From: Pyrrhosoma nymphula
Taxonomy: Eukaryota > Arthropoda > Insecta > Odonata > Coenagrionidae
Assembly (NCBI GenBank): GCA_963573305.1
Contig: OY754337.1
Span: forward strand, 47,443,164 to 47,507,163
Length of the DNA: 64,000 nt
Direction of reading: 5' to 3'
Shown here piece after piece: positions 22,300 through 32,430 of the stretch; position 1 is the first letter of the stretch, and every line of letters begins with the position of its first letter. A program made the position numbers and the translations under genes. Under the pieces are notes generated by a model that had not been told where the DNA came from, did not search any database, and saw only the letters and a program-made list of their open reading frames with translations.

Positions 22300-23090
22300 C
22301 TCACAATGGAATTACAATGCAATATCTTGTGCCGCTGCTTCGTCAGGGTAGTGTCATATACTTGAGAACCAGGTAGGGGAGCGTAATTGCAACTTCAAAT
22401 GGTAATCGTCTACGTATATTTTAGTATTTAATGGGCATAATTTGTAATTTTATATAAATCACAATGTCATGGAGTTTTATCCTAATTTACTGAATGTGGT
22501 ACTTAAAGTTTTAGAATATGTTAACTACCTTGGAACAAACACTTGATGTCTCAGTGAAAAGATAATAAAAATTAAATTGAGATAATCTGTGCTTTTTAGT
22601 CACTTAACTGTAAAGGGATCCAATTGAACCAGAGTGTGGAAACACTGATGAATGCAATAATGAATTAATTAAAAAAGTTTACATGCGTTTGAACTGCCTA
22701 CAACTACATCAATATCAAAATTTCAGGAAAAATGGTCACTGCTCATGTTAAAAGTGTTCATTATAATCATAAATGGAGCACAGAACTTAAATGTCACATT
22801 ACTAAACATTTTTCTTGGAAGGAGTTTATTAATATTAATAAAATCAGATTTAAATAAAAATCATGATTTTTATACAACCCTGAATTGTATCATAAGTTTT
22901 ACGCGATCTTTGCACATTTAAAAATCTCTTGGCTGGTGATTCTTCTCGTATTCATTAAGGATACAGCATCGGGAGAGGGAACATACACCCTTTATTTTCA
23001 CTCCGTGATACAGCTGCACAGAGTTAATGGACTACCTTGATCTTTATGAGTAAACGCTTTCCATAGACTGATTATATTCCATTAAATTAA
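22300..23090. other. No gene recognised
   Basis: AT-rich spacer with no recognisable repeat ends. Confidence 0.4.
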
Positions 23091-23094
23091 GGCA

Positions 23095-23415
23095 AGGTTC
23101 CAAATTATGGCAAAAATTTCTGCGGCACTGGTGGGGACTGGCACCGGGAGGGTTCAAAGTTGGTGAAAATACAGATTGTCTCTTGCAGTGTGGGGTGTGG
23201 GGAGACTATGGAAAGTGGGATACCCAGTGGGTCGCAAACAGTACTGGTCTGCGGGAGTGCCACGGCCATGGGGACTGATCCACAAGAGTGCCATGGCCAT
23301 AGGTACTGGTCCAGGGAAGTACGTGGCCGTGGGACCCATCCTGTAGGAGTCCCACCTAACTCCTATCAACTGTTAGCAGAGAAAAGAACTTGAAAGGGAC
23401 TAAACATTTTTGTAA
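23095..23415 (+). repeat. Interspersed repeat R2, copy 1
   Basis: It matches 40725-41070 on the opposite strand over its whole length, including ACTGGCACCGGGAGGGTTC, GTGGGGAGACTATGG and CCTAACTCCTATCAACTGTTAG. Inside, short degenerate units of GTACTGGTC / GAGTGCCACGGCCATG repeat three to four times. A more diverged relative may lie at 43740-44040. Confidence 0.65.
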
Positions 23416-23840
23416 GGGAATTGCATTGACTAATTAGTCTCATTGCTCAGTGGGATGCAAATGTAGTGTTTCTGCTACCGGCCATAAGCCTGTTGGATGG
23501 GGCATTAAATTGAGCTCTGCATCTACATTCTAGAGTGGATGATGCTGGTGCTATAATTGTCTCAACATTATGCATTTATGCTAAGCATGGTTTACATCTT
23601 CATATTACCATACTGCCAGGATGTGTGGCATAAAGTATAAGGATGCCATGCATGGAAAATGGACGGCTAAAAGAAATTAAATGAGGGAAATGACGGAAGC
23701 AAACTGACTAAAAAGTGAAAAAGACTCTTAAGCTACCAAGAACCAAAGAACTGAACTGATGCATCCATGGTGAAATTGCTGACATTCTCTCCCTTCTTCT
23801 TCAGCAAAACCTTTATGCCTGAAATTAGTTGGGTGAGAAT

Positions 23841-24256
23841 ACTCATACCTTGGTACTACAGACCTCCCTTTTTCATGAATGGCGTCCTAACTCTCCCTGC
23901 CACACACATGGACACAACATATTTTGGAAGCAGCGGACAAAATCTGAAGCAGCCAACTCAATTTAAAAATCCTGCATGCTACAGGTGGAGTCTTTACAAC
24001 ACTGGACAAGAGCCACCTCTTCAAGAACTGACTGCTAGTTGGCAGGCAGCTATTTTGTTCATATCAGTGTAATTTACACTGTCAGATTGGATAGTGTGCT
24101 TGATGTAAGGCACAGTACTGTATGTCTGTCATTAGTAATGTAATTGTTGATATTAACCACTCCTAACGTAACCTAACCTTAGTGTTGGTACCTACAGACA
24201 CTCGGCTTTAATGTACTGATGTTCTCTCTTTTGGTCTAAAGTACCAAGGTATGAGT
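23841..24256. mobile_element. MITE with about 23-bp terminal inverted repeats
   Basis: ACTCATACCTTGGTACTACA plus GACC at the left faces GGTCTAAAGTACCAAGGTAT plus GAGT at the right. The open frame over 23767-24072 lies mostly inside and has no recognisable domain, so I do not call it a gene. Confidence 0.5.
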
Positions 24257-24259
24257 GTA

Positions 24260-25288
24260 GTTACAAATGAGTTAATATCACAAAAAAGTACTCAGTAATT
24301 GTTTTATTGACACATTCCATCATTTAAGGGTTTCACCATCAAAGAAGCACCATTAGGGAATGGAAGGCATATTATCGAGTTTAACTGACTCGAGTATTTT
24401 ACCAGAACACAACAAACATTTTAAAAATTATTTTATGCATTCTGCTAACAAAAAAATTGATGCTCGTGAATTTAAAAAATCCACAAGCTGGTCTTAAAAG
24501 ATAAGATGAGATCATTATATAAGATGTATTATTCACGTAAAAGTGTGTCCGTAGAGCTTGTTCACTTCCTCTTTTAGGTTATAAAAATGGCCCATTAGAA
24601 AGCCCAGTTAAGTGGTCCACATTTACAATGGAAAAAGTTGATTGATATGGAACACATCAAACTGCATAAGAAAATTTATCTAAAAGCTCTAAAATTTTCA
24701 AAAGACACAAGTCATTTTTTTTATTATAAAAAAAACACCAAACTTTGGTAAAAATTTAATAGAAGTAAATTGTTCTCATAACTCCGTAAGAGAATAACAA
24801 AAAAATTCTCAAAACAAAATACCCTGGTCAACAAAATGATCCAAGTTTAACTTTCTCATTCACTTAAAGAAACTGTCAGCATAACCAGACTTCAACCACA
24901 CACATTTACTCATAACTGATCAATTCATCAAACCATCTCTCAGCATATTGCAATTTTGGGCACACTTCACATTTTACATTCCAAGTTTGAAAGGTGATTC
25001 CTTAAAAACAGCTCATTTCATGATTGCCAAAATGATTAAAGTACAAACAGAGCCAAGCATGAAATATGGAAAATACGTACTGTACAACAATTACAGATTC
25101 TCACAAAATAATTTACAAAGTACAAAGGGCAAGTCTGTAAGGACTAATAATAAAGAGTTCATACTTTAGTGCAAAGTCACAATTATTACTTGTGACATGC
25201 CATTTTTATAATTGCTCAGTTATGGTGTAACATTTTACAGTAATCACTGTGGAACACTTCAACTACACCAGAGGACATAGAAACCTCA
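24260..25288 (-). other. Probable 3' UTR and downstream flank of the minus-strand gene
   Basis: On the minus strand this follows the stop codon at 25291-25289. No repeat family was recognised. A minus-strand AATAAA (plus 24303-24308) lies about 980 bp after the stop and is a possible poly(A) signal. Transcript evidence would be needed to place the end. Confidence 0.35.
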
Positions 25289-25365
25289 TTAAAAGGAAAT
25301 GGCTTTCTCTCCCTCTGCATCACTGCTCTCAACATCTTCATCTCCGACAAGAACTTCCTCAAGAG
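25289..25365 (-). CDS. Host gene, last coding exon
   Basis: The acceptor TTTTTACAG precedes the exon. The last base of exon 10 plus CT gives Ala, then LEEVLVGDEDVESSDAEGEK and AISF before TAA (25291-25289). The short acidic tail completes the helical C-terminal region begun in the preceding exon. A PLE begins only about 50 bp upstream of this acceptor in the intron. Confidence 0.8.
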
Positions 25366-25462
25366 CTGTAAAAACAATTAAGAATTTCAAATCAGAAGTT
25401 ACTCCTTATTAATTTTGATTTTTAAGAAAAACTTTGTGAGTTACACATAAATAGAATTTTAT

Positions 25463-25503
25463 CAGGACCTGGGTTTCGTCGCTGAGCGACATCATGAGGT
25501 AGG
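25463..25503 (-). ncRNA. Hammerhead-like motif, left end of PLE-E
   Basis: On the minus strand: core CUCAUGA (25498-25492, one change from CUGAUGA), extra U, perfect stem II GUCGC/GCGAC with loop UCA, GAA (25477-25475), stem III AC/GU with loop CCAG, candidate cleavage C at 25466. Stem I does not pair. The right-end copy has a different core change, so the consensus of the two is the canonical core. Confidence 0.45.
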
Positions 25504-25704
25504 TACAGAATATTTGGCACACAATATATGGGTACACTTGGGGCATGGGGTGAAAAGTAGAGATGGGTCGTGTAAACGTGTACATGTCTGGAGGCATGTA
25601 CACGTTTTCTTATCAAATCAATGGTCCTCTAGTTCACTTCATGGAATGAATACATGATGGTCAAAAATAAACTTTGTTATATTCCACACAACTTTATTAA
25701 AAAC

Positions 25705-25744
25705 ACTCGACCGGTTTCGACCTTTTCAGGTCATTCTCAAGAGT
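25705..25744 (-). ncRNA. Hammerhead-like motif with U3-A8 core, sense to the host gene
   Basis: On the minus strand: stem I ACUC (25744-25741) with GAGU (25708-25705), core UUGAGAA (25740-25734), extra U, stem II GACC/GGUC with loop UGAAAA, GAA (25718-25716), stem III AC/GU with loop CG, candidate cleavage C at 25709. AATAAA follows about 10 nt later. C3 and G8 are changed together to U and A. The right-arm copy has the same core but AAAA in place of GAAA and is probably dead. Confidence 0.55.
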
Positions 25745-25962
25745 TACAACATTAGTTAACAGACAGATAGGCTTTAATGGTTCCCTGATTGACACACTGC
25801 TAAATCGCTTACCCCGAAAATGTGCCATAATAGATTCTACTGCTCTTTCCTCGATCCCTGTATCGAATACCAAATGGGTGAAGCTACCCTTCTTCTCAAA
25901 ATTGTCATACAAAATCAACAAATCCATCCCTAATAATAAGTTTAAAGTGTTTTTATAACCCC

Positions 25963-26364
25963 ATGACTCCCGATAAATTGTTGTTAAACTCTAAATACAG
26001 ATATTCTAATTGTGATAAAAGTGGAGTGTATATGTTAAATTGTGATACCAAAGGATGTAATTGTTTTTATGTTGGGCAAACTGATAGGAAAATAAGCATA
26101 CGTAAATCTGAAAATTTCAAATCTTTTTTAAATTGTAATAACAAATCTATGTTTGCTACACATCTAATTGAAAATGACCACAACTCTGATTTTATCCCGA
26201 AACTTTTACATGTTAGTGACAAGGGGAAGAAACTTGATTTTATAGAGAATTTTGAAATTTTAGCGTATATTAATGTTTATAAGAATGATGTATTAAATGA
26301 TCTAGTCCCTTCCAACCCCTCCCCCTTCTACTCAGTACCCGTCCCCCCACCACCACCCCCATAG
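25963..26364 (+). pseudogene. PLE-B GIY-YIG endonuclease domain, 5'-truncated
   Basis: The frame encodes SGVYMLNC and CNCFYVGQTDRKISIRKSE, the GIY and YIG half-motifs, then FATHLIENDHNS with the conserved His and Asn region, to KNDVLNDLVPSNP. It continues into a proline-rich end read from the C-rich tract, which is probably not natural protein. In intact PLEs this domain follows the RT; the RT is missing here. The sequence is open and well preserved, so the truncation probably occurred at insertion. Confidence 0.75.
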
Positions 26365-26560
26365 TCAGACAAGCTGTCATTGTACCCTCACCACCAGTTG
26401 TTTGCCGGCTCACCTTCCTTTCTTGACCTTCACTTCCCCCCCCCTCCTTTCCCCTTGACCTTCTCTTTCCCCCCCCCCCCCCTAGATTTTCATAGCCTTC
26501 CAATCACCACTGTCCTTGAAGTTCCCCCCCCCCCCCGTTCATCCATCGTGAGACCCAACA
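26300..26560 (+). repeat. C/T-rich tract in PLE-B
   Basis: This strand is almost all pyrimidine, including runs of 8 to 14 C (26470-26482, 26524-26536). It lies between the GIY-YIG frame and the right hammerhead-like end, the same place as the tracts at 26740-26955 and 47363-47640. Confidence 0.7.
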
Positions 26561-26739
26561 CATATACCGCCCTGTCTGTTAACTAATGCTGTAACTCTTG
26601 AGAATGACCTGAAAAGGTCAAAACCGGTCGAGTGTTTTTAATAAATTTGCGTGGAATATAACCGTTTATTTTTGACCAACACGTTTTCTTTTTCTTGCAA
26701 AATAATGCACGTTAGCATCTTCAACCTTTGATCACGAAT

Positions 26740-26955
26740 TGCCGCCATGTCCCCCACTCCCTTACCTTCCCTCCTCCCTTTCCTTATTCATCCAACTTTT
26801 CCCTTCCTTCCCCAGCTTAAGCCTCTCCGGCAACAGTAGCCTACAGCCTCCCCCCCCACAATGCCCTTCTTCCTTAACTTCCCCCCTCCCTTTCCTTACT
26901 CACTCAATTCCCCCCCCCCTCTAAGCCCAACCCTCTCCATCCTCTTCCAAACCTT
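26740..26955 (+). repeat. C/T-rich tract in PLE-E
   Basis: Strong pyrimidine bias with repeated CCCTCC and CCTTCC motifs and C runs. It precedes the right hammerhead-like end of PLE-E by about 45 bp. Open frames across it are artefacts of the composition. Confidence 0.65.
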
Positions 26956-26996
26956 TCCCCTAGTGTACCTCTATATTGTGTGCCAAATATTCTGTA

Positions 26997-27036
26997 CCTA
27001 CCAGATGATGCTGTTCAGCGACCAAACCCAGGTCGT
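26997..27036 (+). ncRNA. Hammerhead-like motif, right end of PLE-E (degenerate)
   Basis: Stem I UAC next to the core with GUA after the cleavage site, core CAGAUGA (27002-27008, one change from consensus), extra U, weakened stem II, CAA in place of GAA, stem III AC/GU with loop CCAG. The G12 change predicts no activity. It is followed by AATAAAA. Confidence 0.4.
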
Positions 27037-27089
27037 AATAAAATTCTATTTATGTGGAACTCCCAAAGTTTTTATTTTCAATCATGAAG

Positions 27090-29140
27090 TTGTACCATAA
27101 AGTTATGCCTGAAACCATTAACTTCTTATTACTTTGTCTTTATTACTATGCATAAAATTTGACCATACCGGTTTGAGTGTTGTGTGACAGGCAGAATTTA
27201 AACATCCTAATTTAATCAAAATTTTTTCTCAAAAATAATCTGAACAAATTATATAGAGGTGCTCATCATTTTTTGATTACACAAACAATGGCAGAGATGA
27301 CTACACACTTAAAAGTGAGGGTATCCATTCTAACTCAGCTCAGATTCCACAGATTATTATCTACATCATTGCTGGAACTCTTCTTCTGATTTTATAGTTC
27401 CCCGTATGTACAACTGACTTTTGATCCAAAAAGTCTTTCATTTGAAGTTTGCTATGGCATATTCATAGTAATTAGAATCGCAGGCCTATCACCATTAAAT
27501 AAACATTTTAGACTGTGCTAACCCTAAAAAGGAAATGGTATGTATATGCTTGTAGGTAAAAAGAGATAAGACAGCAGATTCATATGACAGCAACATCTGG
27601 TGGAAGATTCCATAACTGCGTACAACTTGCTCAAATATATGATGTAAGTGTTCCACCTTTGACATGAGTTCAAATTTTTTGATCAATTTGCTAATTTGAA
27701 CAAATGTATTTGAGCTGATTTTTGGCTATGGAACATCATTGGCTTAGTCAGTGTAATGTTTTTGTTCACACTCGCTAGTTCAAGTATACCAAATTGCTAC
27801 ATGTTGCTTACAAATGGTTTTCCTGGAGCAGACTACAAATGCATTTATGCACATGACAGTGCTTCATTATATTGGGTAACCTCAATCACTGTTTGCACAA
27901 CCTGGGCAAGCGAGCTTATATTACTTCCTCGGCTGTTTTATATTTGCAAAGCTTTCTTCAGGAACATAATTGAATCAAAGTGTCTAATTCTCTGGGAAAG
28001 AGGAGGCGAGTCAGGTTAGATATTTCTGAGGAGTAGATGGTAACTAACAGGGCATCCAAGGGAGACTCAGTGGCTAACATAACTCAGAATTTCTCAGTCA
28101 TGACAATAAATTGTAAGGAGATAAGATTCTTCATGATGATGCTGTCATCCTTGCCACCAGAACTGCGAACACTAGTTCAGTTCACGTAGATGACTTCAAT
28201 AGTGATGAGGAAGAAACCTCTATTCAAAAGGAGTTTCTATCCAAACAGCGTTGCAATCAGCAAAAATGTGAAAGCAGTTCATGGAACACAGGAAGATGAC
28301 ACTTCTGTTCCAGACATTTCTTGTGTTAAAAAAATTACAATGGCCATAAAAAAGAAAATATATAAAGTGAAAATGCAAAAGAAAGTAACAGATTTTTTAA
28401 AACGTTTTGCAGATGATTACGTGAAGTCAGGATTATTTGTACCATAAAACCTATTAATGTTACAGGCTATCCTATGACAAACCTTTATTGTGTGTATAAA
28501 GAATATTATTTTTCACTACCTTTATTACAGGAGGTAACAAAAGTTGTAAAAACATTTGGATAAAGGATCAATTTGTAAGCACATCTCAGCAAGCGAAGAG
28601 GAGATTATAGCATCAGTGGCATCATGTGATTGGGAATAAGGGTGGTCGGTGAACTTGACTTTTTTACTTCAAGAGTGGGCTAAGTATAAAGGATTATGGA
28701 ACTCAGAGAAGGGACTTCTAATTCCCGTTGAACATATGCCTAGGTTAGCTATAGCTTGGGATGGGGAATTGGACTACGACAAGCTGTAGTCATGCAAGTG
28801 TGCATCTCAGCTCCCTTGACCAGAGCCTGAAAAGTTAAAAAAAAAAATGAGGTAAACTTGACCGATTGGCATAGCACCAGATTCCTCGCGATGATCATAT
28901 AAAATTGCAGTCATGAATTAATACACTTACTGCAAGGAAATTACCATAAATGGTTATGTTAAAATTGGACAAATTGCACCTTTGAGAATAAAACTCACCA
29001 ATAGATACCAATTTTAGTCAGCGAAATATTTCAGAGAAGTTAATGAAATGAACGATCGCCCAATAACAGAAGTGGTAGGAAAAAATGAGCATCTTAATGA
29101 AGTATGTGCGAAAGACTGTGAGAAAGCACGGCGCTGAAAT
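27090..29140. other. Intronic sequence, no gene recognised
   Basis: Part of the last intron of the host gene. A plus-strand frame at 28190-28447 and the frame before it (DDFNSDEEETS near 28175) look faintly like the acidic C-terminus of a pogo/Tigger-type transposase. The stretch GATAATCGGCACTCGACTGTAT at 29228-29249 resembles such an element's end. I could not find the other end, so this stays unproven. Confidence 0.25.
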
Positions 29141-29377
29141 CAACGCCACAACAACCTCGACATTGAGCATGAATGGATTATCTGTCGCTTTCGGTTATCT
29201 GATTGGGCTTCCCCTCCATTAGCACAGATAATCGGCACTCGACTGTATAACACACTATTAATAACTTTTTCAATGAAGTGTAATATTTAATTAATGTTTC
29301 AAAAATATCTCCCGATTGAAACCCTTTTATTTTGAACAGACTCCTCTTGTCTTAAAATAATCTATGGCTGTTTTCAT

Positions 29378-29645
29378 CATCCAGGGGGGGGGTTAGGGGT
29401 TGTAATCCCCCTCATTGATAAAAAAAACGTAAAAATTATGTGTTTAACACATGCTAATAGTACACCTATAGATCACCTTCCATAATATAATAGAACACCT
29501 TAAAAACATCATTTTAAGATGCATATTTTTCAAAATTCCCGGACCCTCGTTTTATATAGGGGGTATTCCATACCCCCCATACCCTCGCCCCCTTCAGAGG
29601 CGGGTGGTGACCCCCCTCTTCAGACGCTTCTAGATACGCCTATGG
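29378..29645 (+). repeat. Interspersed repeat R1, copy 2
   Basis: Same ordered blocks as 20995-21250: CCAGGGGGGGGG, CCCCCTCATTGAT, AACACCTTAAAAACATCATT, AAAATTCCCGGACC, GGGGGTATTCCATA, GACGCTTCTAGATACGCCT. It lies in the last intron, same strand as copy 1. Confidence 0.6.
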
Positions 29646-29833
29646 TTTTTATAATGCTATGTTTTTGCATGAATTGCAACAACTTTTTCAGCGAGTATGT
29701 CTTACTAAAAAGGGAGCACGTCTTATCATACCATGCAACTTGCTTGCCGTAGAATAAGGTAAATATATATTTTACATACAACAGCCATATTTTAAAAATA
29801 CCAAGAGAATACGAAATTTCATGATAGACCTAC

Positions 29834-29997
29834 CTGCAAACACATTTTCCAATTTCTTGAGATTCTTCAGAGTACCAGAGAGCTCCTTAGAAGGACTTTT
29901 ACTGGGAGAAGATACACTGGATGTGTCACCTTCCTCAAGTAAATTTATCACCTCACTTAAAACTTCACATTTCTCCACATCCCCTTCATATAACCTC
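29834..29997 (-). CDS. Host gene, exon encoding C-terminal helical region
   Basis: The acceptor CTTTCTAG and donor GCAG|GTAGGT bound 164 bp. Enters with one base to complete Arg and leaves in phase 1. Encodes RLYEGDVEKCEVLSEVINLL, a Ser/Lys linker (SVSSPSKSPSKE) and the leucine-rich helix GTLKNLKKLENVFA. The heptad-like spacing of Leu suggests a coiled coil. Confidence 0.85.
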
Positions 29998-30386
29998 CTA
30001 GAAAGAAGCACATCATGAGGTCAGAAAGCCTAATCAGACTCTGGAGTCAGGATTGATGTAATAGACAAATGTAAAAATATAGCATAACAAAATTTAAACT
30101 CATTTAAACTGCTGAAATAAATATATAAACTTTTAGATGATGAACAACAAATATATATCACTGGTATTGTAGTTAAGTAAATTACAAACAAAAATGCTTT
30201 AAGCCATAGTTAATATTTTACAATATTATAATATGTTGCTCAGTTGTTCCCTTGTTGGCAGAAAAAAAATGTATGCAAAAGCATATTTTCATCACATGTT
30301 TAAAAATGTGGAGACTCACAAGCAAGTTACAGCAAAATGCAGTCTTTTCAGCATCATACCAAAGTAAATAAAGAACTCAGACTAAC

Positions 30387-30472
30387 CTTAGCTTCTTGAG
30401 CAGGTTGTATGAGCTTCCCTTAATTTTATTAGAAAAACCATAAATGGCAGCTATCACCAAGTTGTCTAATGC
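30387..30472 (-). CDS. Host gene exon
   Basis: Acceptor TTTCAG and donor CTAAG|GTTAGT bound 86 bp. Phase 0 in, phase 2 out. Encodes ALDNLVIAAIYGFSNKIKGS then SYNLLKKL, a mostly helical amphipathic stretch. Only 87 bp of intron separate it from the next upstream exon, the shortest intron seen here. Confidence 0.85.
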
Positions 30473-30559
30473 CTGAAACACACAAGAATAACAGTCAATC
30501 AGTCCTTGAAAGATTTCACCAAAACATAACTTGCATGTGAAAAGTGATGATTTGATTAC

Positions 30560-30649
30560 CTCTAGTTTTGCTCTCCCTCTAATGGAGGAGTTTGGAGTTG
30601 TGCTACGAAGAAATGATAAACCCAGATCCAGAGTTTCATCAAGGGATGA
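30560..30649 (-). CDS. Host gene exon
   Basis: Exactly 30 codons with acceptor TTCTTCCAG and donor GAG|GTAATC, phase 0 at both ends. Encodes SSLDETLDLGLSFLRSTTPN and SSIRGRAKLE. The SIRGRAKLE segment is basic and could be a phosphorylation or binding motif; no domain assigned. Confidence 0.85.
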
Positions 30650-30659
30650 CTGGAAGAAT

Positions 30660-31620
30660 GAAAACATGAATTAATTCAGCTTTACTTTAGGTCATTACAC
30701 TAACTAAGACACAATTGACAACGAGAACAATTTGGAAATTAACCACCATTGGACTGTAAGCGTAATATGTGCTAACATAACTACAGATTTTGACTTTTTC
30801 TGTATAATTGCCACTTAAGATTGTTTGAGCAAGATTCTTCCCTAGTCATAATAGATACCATATTAAAATTATATTTTTTAAATTTCAGCTGCAGAAGCAT
30901 GAGGTAAGTAAATACATTATTAATACCACAAAAATATTGTTTAACCACCATGTACCCTAGTTGTCTGAATATTCCTAATAAATGTGAAATAGTCCTGAAA
31001 AAAATTATAATTTATGTATAGGCTAGTTTATTTTATATAACTGATACTGGGAGAGAATAGTCGCTTCACGCGACAAAGGAGAAAGATTATTCTCGAACGT
31101 GGAGTAAAGTCGATTTCCGCAGTTAGGACCCAAAATATGCCCAGCGACTTCAGTCACTTTGGATGGCCAAAAGGTAAATATGACTGGAATTCTAATGAAT
31201 AAACTAAATATGCATTCATAAGTCTTTAGCTTGACTTATTTTTTTCATGCCGTATGCTGAAAACGTCTTCTCAATGGATGAGTTTTTTGGGATTCTGTGA
31301 AAATTACTGCAGTGAGTAATTGATTTATTTTTTAAAATAGTGGAGAATTACGGCAAACTAAAAACAGTGTAATTTCTGACCAGACCTATGCTTTTGAATT
31401 TCAGCATTTTAAAAATAAAATCTCTCTGAAGTGCATTTCCCATGGAAAATGGATGGTGTTATTTTGGCAAATATCTCAAAAAGTAGTGTGGTAAGTGGTA
31501 GATATTTAGTTATCCTTGGAAGTATGAGATATTTTTATTTATAATGAGGCCAAATTAATATACCAAATAAAATAATAATAATATAATATAATAAAATAAT
31601 TAATCAGAAGTGATATCTTG
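30660..31620. other. Intronic sequence, no feature recognised
   Basis: AT-rich start of the 6.8-kb intron between the exons at 37418 and 30649, read from its 3' side. No repeat ends or coding traces seen. Confidence 0.4.
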
Positions 31621-31639
31621 CTTAAACTAAATTAAATAC

Positions 31640-32430
31640 TAAAATTTATCACATCATTCAACCATTTTGGAAATCCTTCCTTCACAAAATTCCACTGCCT
31701 GGTATCAGAGCCAGCCTATCACAACATCTTGAAGTGCTTCATCAAAGCACAGGGACACCAACCACTTTTTCATGTGCAGGAAAAGGTGAATATCACTGGG
31801 AGCCTAATCTGGGCTATCTGGCAGATGAAACAATATGCCCCATTTGAATTGATACAATTCAATGGGTCCCATTAGACACTAGTCGATCTGACGTGTTGTG
31901 TGGTTTTCAGTAAACTATGGGTTTCTTGGGTTCCCATCGAGCTATGTGAATAAATCCTCCGGTAACCTAACTTTTCTGCAACCACTTTGTGCAGCACCGT
32001 CAAAAAAATTGGCAAATTTGCTCAGAGAGCTCAGAGATTGTGAAGCATTGATTTTCATGGAATATTTCATAAATTCTTTGAAAAAAATTCATCACTGACT
32101 ACAGATGGCCAGTCACTTCTTTCCTCATCTTGAATGTTTTTTTCTTCCACTTCAAAACTAACAAACCCATTGAAGCACCTTCATTCATAAGAACAGAAGA
32201 AAAGCACTTGCAGTTTTCCACTAATAATTATTATGTACTGAAAAACTGAAAATGTTTTGCTTCTGTTATCACCTATGGAATGGTTCCACCACATCACACC
32301 TGAATCTGTATTTTCATTCATAATGCTTTGGCTTTTTGCAGCAAAAACTTCACCATGAATGACTGTCACTGATAGGTTTTCGACATCAGAAAAATCATCG
32401 CAGAACAAACTTCACATTTGATGGGATTTT
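31640..32430 (-). pseudogene. Tc1/mariner transposase relic, internally deleted
   Basis: On the minus strand, frames with stops read DEERSDWPSVVSDE (about 32120-32090), HKVVAEKLGYR (about 31990), then DSPDQAPSDIHLFLHMKKWL (about 31820-31770) and DEALQDVV. These are recognisable mariner-family blocks: the DEERSGRPS linker, the EKLGYR segment and the APSDxHLFxxLK block carrying the last catalytic Asp. The central catalytic part with the first Asp is missing, and at least six stops or frame changes occur. An old relic within the intron. Confidence 0.65.

Larger units (their letters stand above)
25612..26678 (+). mobile_element. Inner Penelope-like element (PLE-B) with 12-bp target duplication
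   Basis: ACACGTTTTCTT at 25600-25611 is repeated exactly at 26679-26690. Inside, a 46-bp segment is followed by a left arm (25658-25770) inverted relative to the right arm (about 26570-26678). Both arms contain the hammerhead-like box and AATAAA. Between them lie a GIY-YIG reading frame and a C/T-rich tract. The insertion sits in the outer PLE-E within the last intron of the host gene. Confidence 0.8.
25417..27083 (+). mobile_element. Outer Penelope-like element (PLE-E), inverted ends
   Basis: The left arm (about 25417-25540) and right arm (about 26955-27083) are inverted copies sharing TAAATAGAATTTTAT, the CCTGGGTTT box and GGTACAGAATATTTGGCACA. The right half has a pyrimidine-rich tract (26740-26955) just before the hammerhead-like end. 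A second PLE (25612-26678) is inserted within it. No RT or GIY-YIG coding sequence can be assigned to the outer element. Confidence 0.65.

Noticed and set aside
23154..23393. Overlapping frames on both strands as genes
   Set aside because: They lie inside repeat R2, which recurs at 40725-41070 where the frames are not conserved.
26380..26586. Proline-rich frames in the C-rich tracts of PLE-B and PLE-E
   Set aside because: They are composition artefacts of poly-C runs, with no homology and no start context.
28190..28447. Possible host exon or pogo-type transposase C-terminus
   Set aside because: The frame is basic at its end and preceded by an acidic run, but no diagnostic motif or matching terminal repeat pair was found.
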